In this document: positions 8,633-16,987 of the stretch, piece after piece
Numbering within the stretch: position 1 is the first letter of the stretch
How the letters are laid out: every line of letters begins with the position of its first letter
NCBI RefSeq assembly: GCF_900187115.1
Contig: NZ_LT906455.1
Span: forward strand, 1,922,001 to 1,986,000
DNA: 64,000 nt
Source of the DNA: Aliarcobacter butzleri
Lineage (GTDB): Bacteria > Campylobacterota > Campylobacteria > Campylobacterales > Arcobacteraceae
Direction of reading: 5' to 3'
The notes under the pieces: model-generated
The model's input: the letters and a program-made list of their open reading frames with translations, nothing else
Told to the model about the DNA's origin: nothing
The model's database searches: none
Position numbers and translations under genes: made by a program

Positions 8633-10126
8633 ATGAGTAAAAAAATCACAGAACAAGACATTATAGATTCAGTTGCATCTGCCTGTCAATATATTTCATT
8701 TTACCATCCAGAAGATTTCGTAAAAGGAATGGTTGAAGCTTACGAAAAAGAAGAAAGTGAAGCTGCAAAAAATGCTATCGGGCAAATTTTGATTAACTCA
8801 AAAATGTGTGCTATGGGTCATAGACCCCTTTGCCAAGATACAGGAAGTGTAAATATCTTTATAAGAATTGGGTTAAAAGCTAATTTAGATATTTCAAGAA
8901 ACCTAGAAGATATTTTAAATGAAGGTGTAGCTAAAGGTTATACTGATCCAGATAACACTTTAAGATATTCTGTAGTTGCAGATCCAGCAGGAAAAAGAAC
9001 AAATACAAAAAATAATACTCCAGCAGTTATTCATATAACAACTGATAATTCTGATGAATTAGATATCACTGTTGCTGCAAAAGGTGGAGGAAGTGAAAAT
9101 AAATCTAAATTTACAGTTTTAAATCCAAGTGATAGTATTTATGATTGGGTTATGGATAATGTTAGACAAATGGGTGCAGGATGGTGTCCTCCAGGGATTT
9201 TAGGTATTGGTATTGGTGGAAATCCAGAAAAAGCTATGCTTTTAGCAAAAGAGTCTTTAATGGGACATGTTGATATTCATGAATTAAAAGCAAGAGGTCC
9301 TCAAAATGCTTTAGAAGAGTTAAGATTAAAACTTTATGAAGATATCAATAAAGTTGGAATAGGTGCACAAGGTTTAGGAGGATTAACAACTGTTTTAGAT
9401 GTTAAAATCTTAGATTACCCATGTCACGCAGCTTCACTTCCAGTTGCTATGATTCCAAACTGTGCAGCAACAAGACACATTCACTTCAAATTAAAAGGTG
9501 ATGGACCAGCAATATTTAAAAACCCATCTTTAGACCTTTGGCCAGATATTGAACTTCCAATGGATACTATTAAAAGAGTAAATATTGCCGATTTAACAAA
9601 AGAAAAATTACAAGAGTTTAAATCAGGTGATACTTTATTACTTTCAGGAAAAATTTTAACAGCACGTGATGCTGCTCATAAAAAAATTGTTGAATATAAA
9701 AATGCAGGAAAACCACTTCCAAATGGTGTTGACTTAAAAGACAGATTTATCTACTACGTTGGACCAGTTGATCCAGTAAGAGATGAAGTAGTAGGACCTG
9801 CAGGACCAACAACATCAACAAGAATGGATAAATTTACTAAAGATATGATGGAAATCGGTATCATGGGAATGATTGGAAAAGCTGAAAGAAAACAACCAAC
9901 TATTGATTTAATAAAAGAATACAAATCTATTTATTTAATTGCAACTGGTGGAGCAGCTTATTTAATCTCTCAATCAATTAAAGGTGCAAAAACTTTAGCA
10001 TTTGAAGAACTTGGAATGGAAGCTATTTATGAATTTGATGTAGTTGATATGCCTGTTACTGTTGCTGTTGATACAGAAGGTAACTCTATTCATACAACTG
10101 GACCAGCAAAATGGAGAACTATCTAA
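8633..10126 (+). CDS. fumA: Class I (iron-sulfur) fumarate hydratase, possible mesaconase
   Basis: Cytoplasmic hydro-lyase converting fumarate to malate in the TCA cycle. The 497-residue single chain has the class I layout. It includes GHRPLCQDTG (about 62-71) and YPCHAASLPVAMIPNCAATRH (around 261-281), whose cysteines are the expected [4Fe-4S] ligands. The C-terminal half starts with DTLLLSGKILTARDAAH and contains GPTTSTRMDKF. Some class I fumarases also hydrate mesaconate to citramalate (family knowledge). That matters here because the preceding operon encodes mesaconyl-CoA hydratase-like and lyase proteins. It has its own promoter and a strong terminator, so plain TCA-cycle duty is equally compatible. 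Confidence 0.9.
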   Translation: MSKKITEQDIIDSVASACQYISFYHPEDFVKGMVEAYEKEESEAAKNAIGQILINSKMCAMGHRPLCQDTGSVNIFIRIGLKANLDISRNLEDILNEGVAKGYTDPDNTLRYSVVADPAGKRTNTKNNTPAVIHITTDNSDELDITVAAKGGGSENKSKFTVLNPSDSIYDWVMDNVRQMGAGWCPPGILGIGIGGNPEKAMLLAKESLMGHVDIHELKARGPQNALEELRLKLYEDINKVGIGAQGLGGLTTVLDVKILDYPCHAASLPVAMIPNCAATRHIHFKLKGDGPAIFKNPSLDLWPDIELPMDTIKRVNIADLTKEKLQEFKSGDTLLLSGKILTARDAAHKKIVEYKNAGKPLPNGVDLKDRFIYYVGPVDPVRDEVVGPAGPTTSTRMDKFTKDMMEIGIMGMIGKAERKQPTIDLIKEYKSIYLIATGGAAYLISQSIKGAKTLAFEELGMEAIYEFDVVDMPVTVAVDTEGNSIHTTGPAKWRTI

Positions 10127-10135
10127 TTTCCTATA

Positions 10136-10176
10136 TTTACAAAAGGTTTTTAACCTTTTGTAAACTCTCTTTTTTT
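10136..10176 (+). terminator. Strong intrinsic terminator after the fumarase gene
   Basis: Perfect 13-base arms TTTACAAAAGGTT (10136-10148) and AACCTTTTGTAAA (10152-10164) enclose a 3-base loop. CTCTC and a run of T to 10176 follow. This is the most convincing terminator in the left third of the window. Confidence 0.85.
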
Positions 10177-10235
10177 AAAAAATCCTTATATTATTAATTT
10201 ATCTCTCTACTTTGACTTTTTGTAAATTTAATTAA

Positions 10236-10244
10236 TGTTATACT
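10236..10244 (+). promoter_or_regulatory. Extended -10 promoter of the DUF5718-like gene
   Basis: TGTTATACT fits the extended -10 pattern, with a start expected near 10251 and the coding start at 10286. A TTGACT lies at 10212 but is too far away (21-base gap) to be a good -35 box. Confidence 0.5.
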
Positions 10245-10285
10245 ATAAATTAACTTTTTGTTTTAAAAAATTATAGGATATATTG

Positions 10286-11122
10286 ATGAATTTATTGGAA
10301 GATTTAAAAGATTATTTAGGATTTGCAGTTGCAGGAAACTTCGCAAATCATCTAGGAGAAGCTGGGGAAGCAGATGAATTTTCAGTAATCCAAACAACTG
10401 AAAAAGATGCTCCTAAAGGACTTTTTCCTTTTTATATTAAAAACCATAATAGTTTTTTAGGAACATATCCAATATGTGATGAGATTATTTTAACTCATGG
10501 TAGAGAAGAAGATAACTTACAAATTGAAGCAGAAGTTGCATTGATTTGCGATTTTGTATATGAAAATGAAAAAATTATAGACATAATTCCAAGATATTTT
10601 GCAGCATTTAATGACTGCTCTCTTAGAGTTCAAGATGGAAATAAATTAAGTTGTAAAAAGAATTGGGGAGAAAAAACTAAAGGAATTTCTCAAGATATTA
10701 TCGAAATTGATAATTTCACTGAAAAAGGAATATTAAGTAAATATCATATCTCTTCTTTTATTAAAAGAGATGGAATAGTATATGATTATGGAACTACAAG
10801 TGCGGTTAAATCATATAGTTATTTTTTTGAGAAGCTAAAAAATTGGATGGTTGAAAAAATAAATACACAAGAAGATTGTGGACCACTTGAAGAACTTGGG
10901 CAGTTTTTAAAAGATGCTCACAAAGCAAAAGGTATTTTAATCGCAGCAGGTGCAACAGCTTATACAGATTTTGGTAAAAAAAACTTTTTGAAAAAAGGTG
11001 ATGAGATTTTTGTATATGTTTACAATGCTCGTGCTCATAGTTTCAATGACATTATGAATGATATGTGTGGAGTAGATACATATCTAGGACAGTGTTCAAA
11101 ACTTCATCAAATAGTTCAATAA
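10286..11122 (+). CDS. Uncharacterised DUF5718-like protein
   Basis: A 278-residue soluble protein without signal peptide or membrane segment. It resembles the campylobacterotal DUF5718 family as I remember it, and a segment LQIEAEVALICDF recalls the acidic metal-site pattern of fumarylacetoacetate-hydrolase folds; that fold assignment is weak. Cysteines are scattered (CDEI, DCSLR, CGPLEELGQ, MCGVDTYLGQC). The ATG at 10286 is preferred over the in-frame TTG three bases earlier because the AGG at 10275-10277 is correctly spaced. The gene is alone between its own promoter and a hairpin shared with the convergent chemoreceptor. Function unknown. Confidence 0.7.
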   Translation: MNLLEDLKDYLGFAVAGNFANHLGEAGEADEFSVIQTTEKDAPKGLFPFYIKNHNSFLGTYPICDEIILTHGREEDNLQIEAEVALICDFVYENEKIIDIIPRYFAAFNDCSLRVQDGNKLSCKKNWGEKTKGISQDIIEIDNFTEKGILSKYHISSFIKRDGIVYDYGTTSAVKSYSYFFEKLKNWMVEKINTQEDCGPLEELGQFLKDAHKAKGILIAAGATAYTDFGKKNFLKKGDEIFVYVYNARAHSFNDIMNDMCGVDTYLGQCSKLHQIVQ

Positions 11123-11143
11123 AAAGTATTTATTACTTTTTAT
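11119..11143. terminator. Bidirectional hairpin holding both convergent stop codons
   Basis: Perfect 10-base arms ATAAAAAGTA (11119-11128) and TACTTTTTAT (11134-11143) enclose a 5-base loop. The stop of the plus-strand gene (11120-11122) and that of the minus-strand chemoreceptor (11133-11135) both lie inside the hairpin. T-runs flank it on both strands, so it can terminate both transcripts. Confidence 0.7.
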
Positions 11144-14045
11144 TTTTTGATTCTAAATACAAAATATTATTTAAACTATCAAAAAATTTCATAGTTGCAT
11201 CTTCTATTTGACTTGCAATTTGTCTAAGTATTTTGTTCTCAATTTTATTTGCATTTTGAGTAATATATTCTTGCATTTTTTGATGAACATCTTTATGAGT
11301 TTGTTTTAGAACTTTCCAGTTCTCATTTTTTACAAAAATCTCATTATTATTTTCACAAGATATCATCCATTTTCCTACATTACAAGATTCAGAATTATCA
11401 ATAACAATATTTGTAAAATTATTTAGTGTTTTATAATATCTTTTTTTAAAGTTTATATGATCATTTTTATAAGTTGATAACTCTTTTATCAAATTTATGT
11501 TCTCAACCATTTCATAATATTTATCATCGATTTTTGATTGTGAAGTAATTTGAAGTAATTTATTAGATAATTTCGAAACTTCGTTTGATAAATTATCTAT
11601 GTTTAAAGCTGTTTTGGCATTTTTTTGTGTAGCAGAATCAATCTTTGAAATCGTATCATTTATTTGAATAATTCCTATTTCTTGCTCTTTACTAAAAATC
11701 GTAACACTATTTATTATCTCTTTTGTTTGAGAGATTTTTGAAGCTAAATCTTCATAACCTTTTATCATATTATCTGCAATATTTTTACCTTCATTTGCCT
11801 CAAAATTTGCACTTTCAACTAGACTTTTTATTTTACTTGCAGCTTGCGCACTTCTATTTGCTAAATTCCTCACTTCTTGTGCAACAACAGCAAAACCTTT
11901 TCCAGCTTCTCCAGCAGTTGCTGCTTCAACAGCAGCATTAAGTGAAAGAATATTTGTTTGAAATGCTATTTGGTCTATTACAATTATTGCTTCATTTATA
12001 GCATTTACTTTTTTACTTATTTCATCCATTGATACAAAAGTTTGATTTGCAGATTTATTTCCTTCTATTGCAGAACTATTTAGTTCATCTGAGATTTTTA
12101 ACATTTGTCCCATATTTTCATTGTTATTTTTTATATTTGCTGTGATTTGTTCAAGGGCAACAGAACTTTGTTTTAAAGAATTTGCTTGTTCTGAAGATAA
12201 AACAGCCAATTCATTTGAAGAGTTTGTCAGAATTTTTGTATTTTTTTCAAGTTCAACACCAGCATTTGTAATCATAGCAATAAGTTCTGAAGAAGATTGT
12301 CCTAAAAGAACAGTTGAATTACAAAGTATCCCAAAATCTCCATACATTCCTCTTGTATGTTGTTCATCTAATTTAAATTTGTAATCACCTTGAGTATAAC
12401 TATTTAGAAGCATATTTAAACTATCAATTTTCAATCTTGTTCTATCAATCATTTTATTTATAATTTCAACTAAAGTTTGTAACTCTTTTGTTGAAGCTTT
12501 TGTTTTGATTGAATATTCAAAAAAGCCATTATTTACTTTTTCCATAATATCTGTTATTTCAAGAATAACTTTTTTATCATTTTCAATAATTTTTTCTATT
12601 TTTTCAACTTGAGTATTCATATTTTTTGTCATCAAAGCAAATTCATCTTTTCCTTCAAGTCTATCCAAATATATTTCATCTTTTTCTCTCATAGAATAAG
12701 AGAAGAATTGAGTTAAATTATTTTCAAACTTTTTAATAGATTTTGAAACTTTACTTGTCATTAATATAATTACAGCAAAAATTAAAATGATTAAAACAAT
12801 TAAAAATAAAGAGAATAATACTATTTGATTATCTAAAGTTTTAACATTTGTATTTATATATAAAAGCATATCTTCAACCATTTTATCTTTTATATTTTCA
12901 AAAATTGTAATCTTAAGTGAAGATGCTTCTTCCCATTTTTTGCTATTTGCACCATAAATATTTTTAGACAAAGTATCTATTGCTTGTAAAGTTTTTGAAT
13001 CAAGTTGTGCTTCATCTATACGTTCACTATTATATGCAGCTGCCATATATGTATCAATAGCAAATTGGATGTTATTTAGTAACTCCTCTTCTTCTTTTGA
13101 GAACTCTAATTTTTTATAATCTTTTATAGCTCTTAATATTTTTGTATGACTTTTTTGAATTTTATTTAATAAATTTTCATCTTTTGTTAAAACATAGTTT
13201 TTATATAAATGTATTAATCCACCATATCCAAAAGCCTCTTTTATTTGTGATAAAAGGTTTTCTTTTTCAATTTTAAGAAAAATTATACTTCTTAATTTTT
13301 CTATATCTTTAAAACTATTATCTTCTAACTGTTTTTTTAAATCTTCAAGTTGTTCATTTGATAAATTTTTTTTCAATACTTCTAAATATGAGTCTTGAAA
13401 AACTATTAGTGATATAAAATTGTTATAGTTACTATTTGACATAAAATTGTGTTCAAATATACTTTTTACTAAAATCTTTTCATTGTAAACTTTTTCTATT
13501 ATATTTATTATTGAAATATAAATCAAAGAAGATTTTGATAACTCTTTACTATTTGAATATATTAATAAATCATCAAAAAATGATATAAGATTTAGATTTT
13601 TTTCATTATAAAAGTTCTCAATTTCTTTTATATCAACTCTTAAATCTATTGTATTTTTTCTTATTTCATCCAATCTATGAAAAGAGTTTTTTAAATTATT
13701 TATTTTTTCTAAAAGATTATTATCTTTTTTGATTAAATTGAAATTTTCTATAAAATCATTTAATTGTTTCCAATTTTCATTACTACTTTTTATTTGCTCT
13801 TCTAATTCATCTTTTTTTATTTTTCCATAACTATTTAAATATAAAATTGATAATTCTCTCTCTTTTTGAAAAGCCGTTAAAACTTTTGAGATTTTAACCG
13901 TAAAATCAATATAGCTTGAAGTTTTATTCATATTTGATTTTTTCTCAATTTTTTCAAAAATCAAAACAGATGAAAGCATAAAAATCGCTAAAATCGGTAA
14001 TACCAATATAAGTAAGATTTTATTCCTAAGCTTCAAATTATTCAT
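11133..14045 (-). CDS. Methyl-accepting chemotaxis protein with NIT-type sensor and CZB zinc domain
   Basis: A 970-residue inner-membrane chemoreceptor. TM1 is at residues 10-30. A long helical periplasmic region (about 35-400) begins with the nitrate/nitrite-sensing-domain signature (TAFQKERELSILYL), and TM2 is near 410-432. HAMP-like linkers follow. The cytoplasmic signalling hairpin has its tip at about 695-730 ([20 protein letters not shown], then VAQEVRNLA). The C-terminus is a chemoreceptor zinc-binding (CZB) domain with the expected histidine and cysteine set: H in NDHINF (about 861), C in CNVGKW (about 887) and HxxxH in THKDVHQ (about 916). It contacts CheA/CheW at the pole. Ligand nitrate or nitrite is inferred from family knowledge. 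It is transcribed alone and convergent with the DUF5718-like gene. Confidence 0.9.
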   Translation of the reverse strand: MNNLKLRNKILLILVLPILAIFMLSSVLIFEKIEKKSNMNKTSSYIDFTVKISKVLTAFQKERELSILYLNSYGKIKKDELEEQIKSSNENWKQLNDFIENFNLIKKDNNLLEKINNLKNSFHRLDEIRKNTIDLRVDIKEIENFYNEKNLNLISFFDDLLIYSNSKELSKSSLIYISIINIIEKVYNEKILVKSIFEHNFMSNSNYNNFISLIVFQDSYLEVLKKNLSNEQLEDLKKQLEDNSFKDIEKLRSIIFLKIEKENLLSQIKEAFGYGGLIHLYKNYVLTKDENLLNKIQKSHTKILRAIKDYKKLEFSKEEEELLNNIQFAIDTYMAAAYNSERIDEAQLDSKTLQAIDTLSKNIYGANSKKWEEASSLKITIFENIKDKMVEDMLLYINTNVKTLDNQIVLFSLFLIVLIILIFAVIILMTSKVSKSIKKFENNLTQFFSYSMREKDEIYLDRLEGKDEFALMTKNMNTQVEKIEKIIENDKKVILEITDIMEKVNNGFFEYSIKTKASTKELQTLVEIINKMIDRTRLKIDSLNMLLNSYTQGDYKFKLDEQHTRGMYGDFGILCNSTVLLGQSSSELIAMITNAGVELEKNTKILTNSSNELAVLSSEQANSLKQSSVALEQITANIKNNNENMGQMLKISDELNSSAIEGNKSANQTFVSMDEISKKVNAINEAIIVIDQIAFQTNILSLNAAVEAATAGEAGKGFAVVAQEVRNLANRSAQAASKIKSLVESANFEANEGKNIADNMIKGYEDLASKISQTKEIINSVTIFSKEQEIGIIQINDTISKIDSATQKNAKTALNIDNLSNEVSKLSNKLLQITSQSKIDDKYYEMVENINLIKELSTYKNDHINFKKRYYKTLNNFTNIVIDNSESCNVGKWMISCENNNEIFVKNENWKVLKQTHKDVHQKMQEYITQNANKIENKILRQIASQIEDATMKFFDSLNNILYLESKNKK

Positions 14046-14208
14046 AATACTCTTCCTAAAATTATATTTTTAGCAATATATTCTTTATTATTTGAATAAA
14101 AGGTTATATAATTATTTTTTGTAATCAAACTGAAATCTAATGATTATTTTTTTGTTATTTTTTTAGTTAAATTTAGTAAAAAAACTCTTTATAAATCTAA
14201 AAAGTTTA

Positions 14209-14234
14209 GCAGTTTAAAAATTATTTTAAACTGC
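14209..14234 (-). terminator. Terminator of the ars operon, overlapping the arsB stop
   Basis: Arms GCAGTTTAAAA (14209-14219) and TTTTAAACTGC (14224-14234) are perfectly complementary around a 4-base loop. The arsB stop codon is inside the stem. On the minus strand the stem is followed by a short T-rich run (TAAACTTTTTAG). Confidence 0.65.
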
Positions 14235-15476
14235 CAAAAGAACAAGTAGTAAAACAGGTGGTGTAATAATCAAACCAAATTTACTATATTCCCAAAAGCT
14301 TATTTTTATACCTTTTTTTGCTAAAACATGAAGCCAAAGAAGAGTTGCTAAACTTCCAAATGGTGTCATTTTTGGACCTAAATTACATCCAATAATATTT
14401 GCATAAGCTAAAGCCTCATTTGGTATATCTTTTAGTGCTATATCCATAATCATAATTGTTGGAAGATTATTCATAACTGCACTTAAAATTGCACTTATAA
14501 ACCCTGTTGATATGATAGCTATTGTATCACCTTGCAAAACTAAATAATTTAATATCGTTGTTAAATATTCAGTTAATCCTGCATTTTTTAAACCATAAAC
14601 AACAATATAAAGACCAATACTAAACCAAACGATTTGCCAAGGAGCTTCTTTTATAATATTTTTTGCATTTACACTTTTTGTTAAACTTGCAATTATTAAA
14701 AGAACTAATGCTCCACCTAATGCAAAAAAAGAGATAGGAAGTTTGTAAATATCTCCCAAAGCATAAGCACTCAACAAAAAAGCTAGAAAAAACCAAGAAA
14801 AATAAAATAGATTCATATTTTTTATAACACTTTTTGGTTCTTTTAAAAGTCTTACATCAACTTTTTTTGGAATATCTTTTCTCAAAATTAACCATAAAAA
14901 AACTATTGAAGCAATAACACTCACAATAAAAGGAATAATCATATTAAGAAAATAATCCACAAAACCTATATTAAAATAGTTTGCAGTTACTATATTTGTA
15001 AGATTTGAAAATACAAAAGGTAAAGACGCACTATCACTTATAAAACCACCCGCAAGTAAAAAAGCAATTATAGTTTTTGTACTTAATTGTAAAACTCTCA
15101 TTTTAGCCAATAAAATAGGTGTTAATATAAGAGCTGCTCCATCATTTGCAAAAAGTGCTGAAACAAAACTTCCCAATAAAATGGAATAAACAAACATTTT
15201 TATTCCACTTCCTTCTGAAAATTTTGCCATTTTTAAGGCGCACCACTCAAAAAAGCCAATTTCATCTAAAACTAAAGATAAAATAATGATTCCAATAAAA
15301 GCTAAAGTTGCATCCCAAACTATGTTTGTTACATCTAAAACATCATTGATACTTACTACACCTAAAATTAAAGCAACAATTGCACCTAAAATGGCCGTTG
15401 TTCCTATTTGTAAACCTTTTGGTTGAGTAATGATTAAAAATAAAGTTACTAAAAATATGCAAATTGGAATTAACAT
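14226..15476 (-). CDS. arsB: ArsB arsenite efflux permease
   Basis: A 416-residue integral membrane protein of the ArsB/NhaD ion-transporter superfamily, with about eleven to twelve hydrophobic segments. It exports arsenite or antimonite across the inner membrane using the proton-motive force. Family landmarks are the N-terminal TQPKGLQIGTTAILGA, the SLVLDEIGFFEWCALKMA segment (residues 65-83), FANDGAALILTPI and, near the end, ILSAVMNNLPTIM and GCNLGPKMTPFGSLATLLW. The start overlaps the arsR stop by 7 bases, so translation is coupled. It is the last gene of the ars operon, and no arsA ATPase is nearby. Confidence 0.9.
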   Translation of the reverse strand: MLIPICIFLVTLFLIITQPKGLQIGTTAILGAIVALILGVVSINDVLDVTNIVWDATLAFIGIIILSLVLDEIGFFEWCALKMAKFSEGSGIKMFVYSILLGSFVSALFANDGAALILTPILLAKMRVLQLSTKTIIAFLLAGGFISDSASLPFVFSNLTNIVTANYFNIGFVDYFLNMIIPFIVSVIASIVFLWLILRKDIPKKVDVRLLKEPKSVIKNMNLFYFSWFFLAFLLSAYALGDIYKLPISFFALGGALVLLIIASLTKSVNAKNIIKEAPWQIVWFSIGLYIVVYGLKNAGLTEYLTTILNYLVLQGDTIAIISTGFISAILSAVMNNLPTIMIMDIALKDIPNEALAYANIIGCNLGPKMTPFGSLATLLWLHVLAKKGIKISFWEYSKFGLIITPPVLLLVLLAV

Positions 15477-15784
15477 ACCTCACAACCTTTTTTTAATGCA
15501 GGAATTTCTAAGTTTAAATAACTAATTTCTTTTAAAATTGATTGTCTAAAAACATCTAAAGGTGTTCTTATACTATAATATGCCCAACGCCCTCTTCTAT
15601 CAACTCTTAAAAAACCTCCATCTTTTAAGATTTTTAAGTGTCTTGAAACTCTTGATTGTATCATTGAAAAAGAGCTCTCTATATCACAAACACAAACTTC
15701 ATTGTGTATATCTATAAAATGCAATATTTTGACTCTTGTTTCATCATTTATTGAACCAATTGTTTGTAAAAAAATATCCATCAT
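15470..15784 (-). CDS. arsR: ArsR-family arsenic-responsive repressor
   Basis: A 104-residue winged-helix repressor that releases DNA on binding arsenite. The sensor motif in helix 3 is present as VCVCDIE (cysteines near residues 31 and 33). The recognition helix follows (SRVSRHLKILKDGGFL), then the wing (RRGRWAYYSI). The protein ends in a CEVC pair that could add metalloid ligands. Two start ATGs are adjacent (15784 and 15781), and the first overlaps the thioredoxin stop as ATGA. It is the fourth gene of the operon it presumably controls, through the inverted repeat in front of arsC. Confidence 0.9.
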   Translation of the reverse strand: MMDIFLQTIGSINDETRVKILHFIDIHNEVCVCDIESSFSMIQSRVSRHLKILKDGGFLRVDRRGRWAYYSIRTPLDVFRQSILKEISYLNLEIPALKKGCEVC

Positions 15785-16017
15785 ATTCCTTTAAATAGTG
15801 TTAACAATTCATCAACACTCAAAACTTTTCCAGTAGATTTTACAACTCCATCAACAACAAGTGCAGGTGTACTCATAACACCATAATTCATAATTTCAAC
15901 TATATCTTCAACTTTTTTAACTTCGTGAAATCCACCAATTTTTGTAACTGCTTGTTTTACGGCTTCTTCTAAAGCTTTGCATTTAGAGCAACCTGTTCCT
16001 AAAATTTCTATTTTCAT
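15781..16017 (-). CDS. Small thioredoxin-fold protein (redox partner, ars operon)
   Basis: A 78-residue thioredoxin-fold protein of the small archaeal/bacterial type with a CxxC active site (GTGCSKCKALEEAV; cysteines 10 and 13) and the cis-proline region STPALVVDGV. Proteins of this type often sit beside DUF318 permeases and ArsR regulators. Here it lies between arsP and arsR, 4 bases after the first and overlapping the second. It may reduce ArsC or the permease cysteines, which is an inference from context. It is shorter than classical thioredoxin (about 105). Confidence 0.85.
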   Translation of the reverse strand: MKIEILGTGCSKCKALEEAVKQAVTKIGGFHEVKKVEDIVEIMNYGVMSTPALVVDGVVKSTGKVLSVDELLTLFKGI

Positions 16018-16021
16018 TTTT

Positions 16022-16987
16022 TCATCCTATTAAATAATTAAATAAATACCCTGTTAAAAGTATAGCAAATCCCACAATTGCAAAAAATATAGAGATAAGT
16101 TTCAGACTTAAAACTCTTTTTAAAATCATAGCTTCTGGAAGACTTAAAGCCACAACTGCCATCATAAATGACAATGCTGTTCCAAGTAACATTCCTTTTT
16201 GTGTTAAAACTTCAACAAGTGGTAAAATTCCAGCAGCGTTTGAATACATAGGAATTCCCATAATAACTGCAACTATTGGCGCATACCAAACATCTCCGCC
16301 TGCATATTTGCTGATAAAATCAGCAGGAATATATCCATGAATAAATGCTCCAATTCCAACTCCAACAATCACATACAGATAAATCTTTTTAAATATATCT
16401 TTTGTATATTCCCAAGACTCTTTTGCTCTTTGAGAAAATAAAATTTCATCACTATTTGAGCCATTACAACAACTATTTATTGGTTTTACTTCTATTAAAA
16501 CTTCCTTTTCTAAATTCATACTTCCAATTATAAGTCCAGCAACAATGGCGATTAATAATCCTAATCCAACATATAAAAGAGCAATTTCCCAACCAAACAA
16601 AGAAAATAACATTGCAATCACAACTGCATCACTAAGTGGTGCAGAAATCAAATATGAAAAAGTAACTCCTAAAGGAATTCTTGCTTGTAAAAATCCTAAA
16701 AAAAGTGGAATTGCACTACAAGAACAAAATGGCGTTATTACCCCAAAAATTGCTGCCATTATATGCCCCACAATTTTGTGTTTTCCACTTAAATAATCCC
16801 TTGCTTTTTCTATTGGAAAATAACTTCTAAGAAGTGTAACCATATAAATAATTGTTATTAATAGGATAAATATTTTTATCGTATCGTAAATAAAAAAATT
16901 TAAAGCTTCACCTAAATGAGTTCCTTTTGAAAGTCGTAAAATATCAAATACAAAAATTGAAGTTAAGTTTACAAGCCAATCAAACAT
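16022..16987 (-). CDS. arsP: ArsP-type DUF318 permease
   Basis: A 321-residue membrane permease of the DUF318/UPF0718 family with about eight hydrophobic segments. The family signature TPFCSCSAIPLFLGFLQA (about residues 80-97) supplies the paired cysteines known to matter in ArsP, which exports organic trivalent arsenicals in Campylobacter. A cytoplasmic loop contains a CC pair (INSCCNG) that could sense metalloid. A second conserved half, GIPMYSNAAGILPLVEVL, is present. The start is one base beyond the arsC stop, so the genes are strictly co-transcribed. The substrate is assigned from family and context; inorganic arsenite is possible too. Confidence 0.82.
   Translation of the reverse strand: MFDWLVNLTSIFVFDILRLSKGTHLGEALNFFIYDTIKIFILLITIIYMVTLLRSYFPIEKARDYLSGKHKIVGHIMAAIFGVITPFCSCSAIPLFLGFLQARIPLGVTFSYLISAPLSDAVVIAMLFSLFGWEIALLYVGLGLLIAIVAGLIIGSMNLEKEVLIEVKPINSCCNGSNSDEILFSQRAKESWEYTKDIFKKIYLYVIVGVGIGAFIHGYIPADFISKYAGGDVWYAPIVAVIMGIPMYSNAAGILPLVEVLTQKGMLLGTALSFMMAVVALSLPEAMILKRVLSLKLISIFFAIVGFAILLTGYLFNYLIG

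Noticed and set aside
11723-12384. Leu/Gln-rich and Cys/Ser-rich plus-strand ORFs inside the chemoreceptor gene
   Set aside because: They are antisense shadows of a clear MCP; their composition mirrors the sense codons and no ribosome site precedes them.
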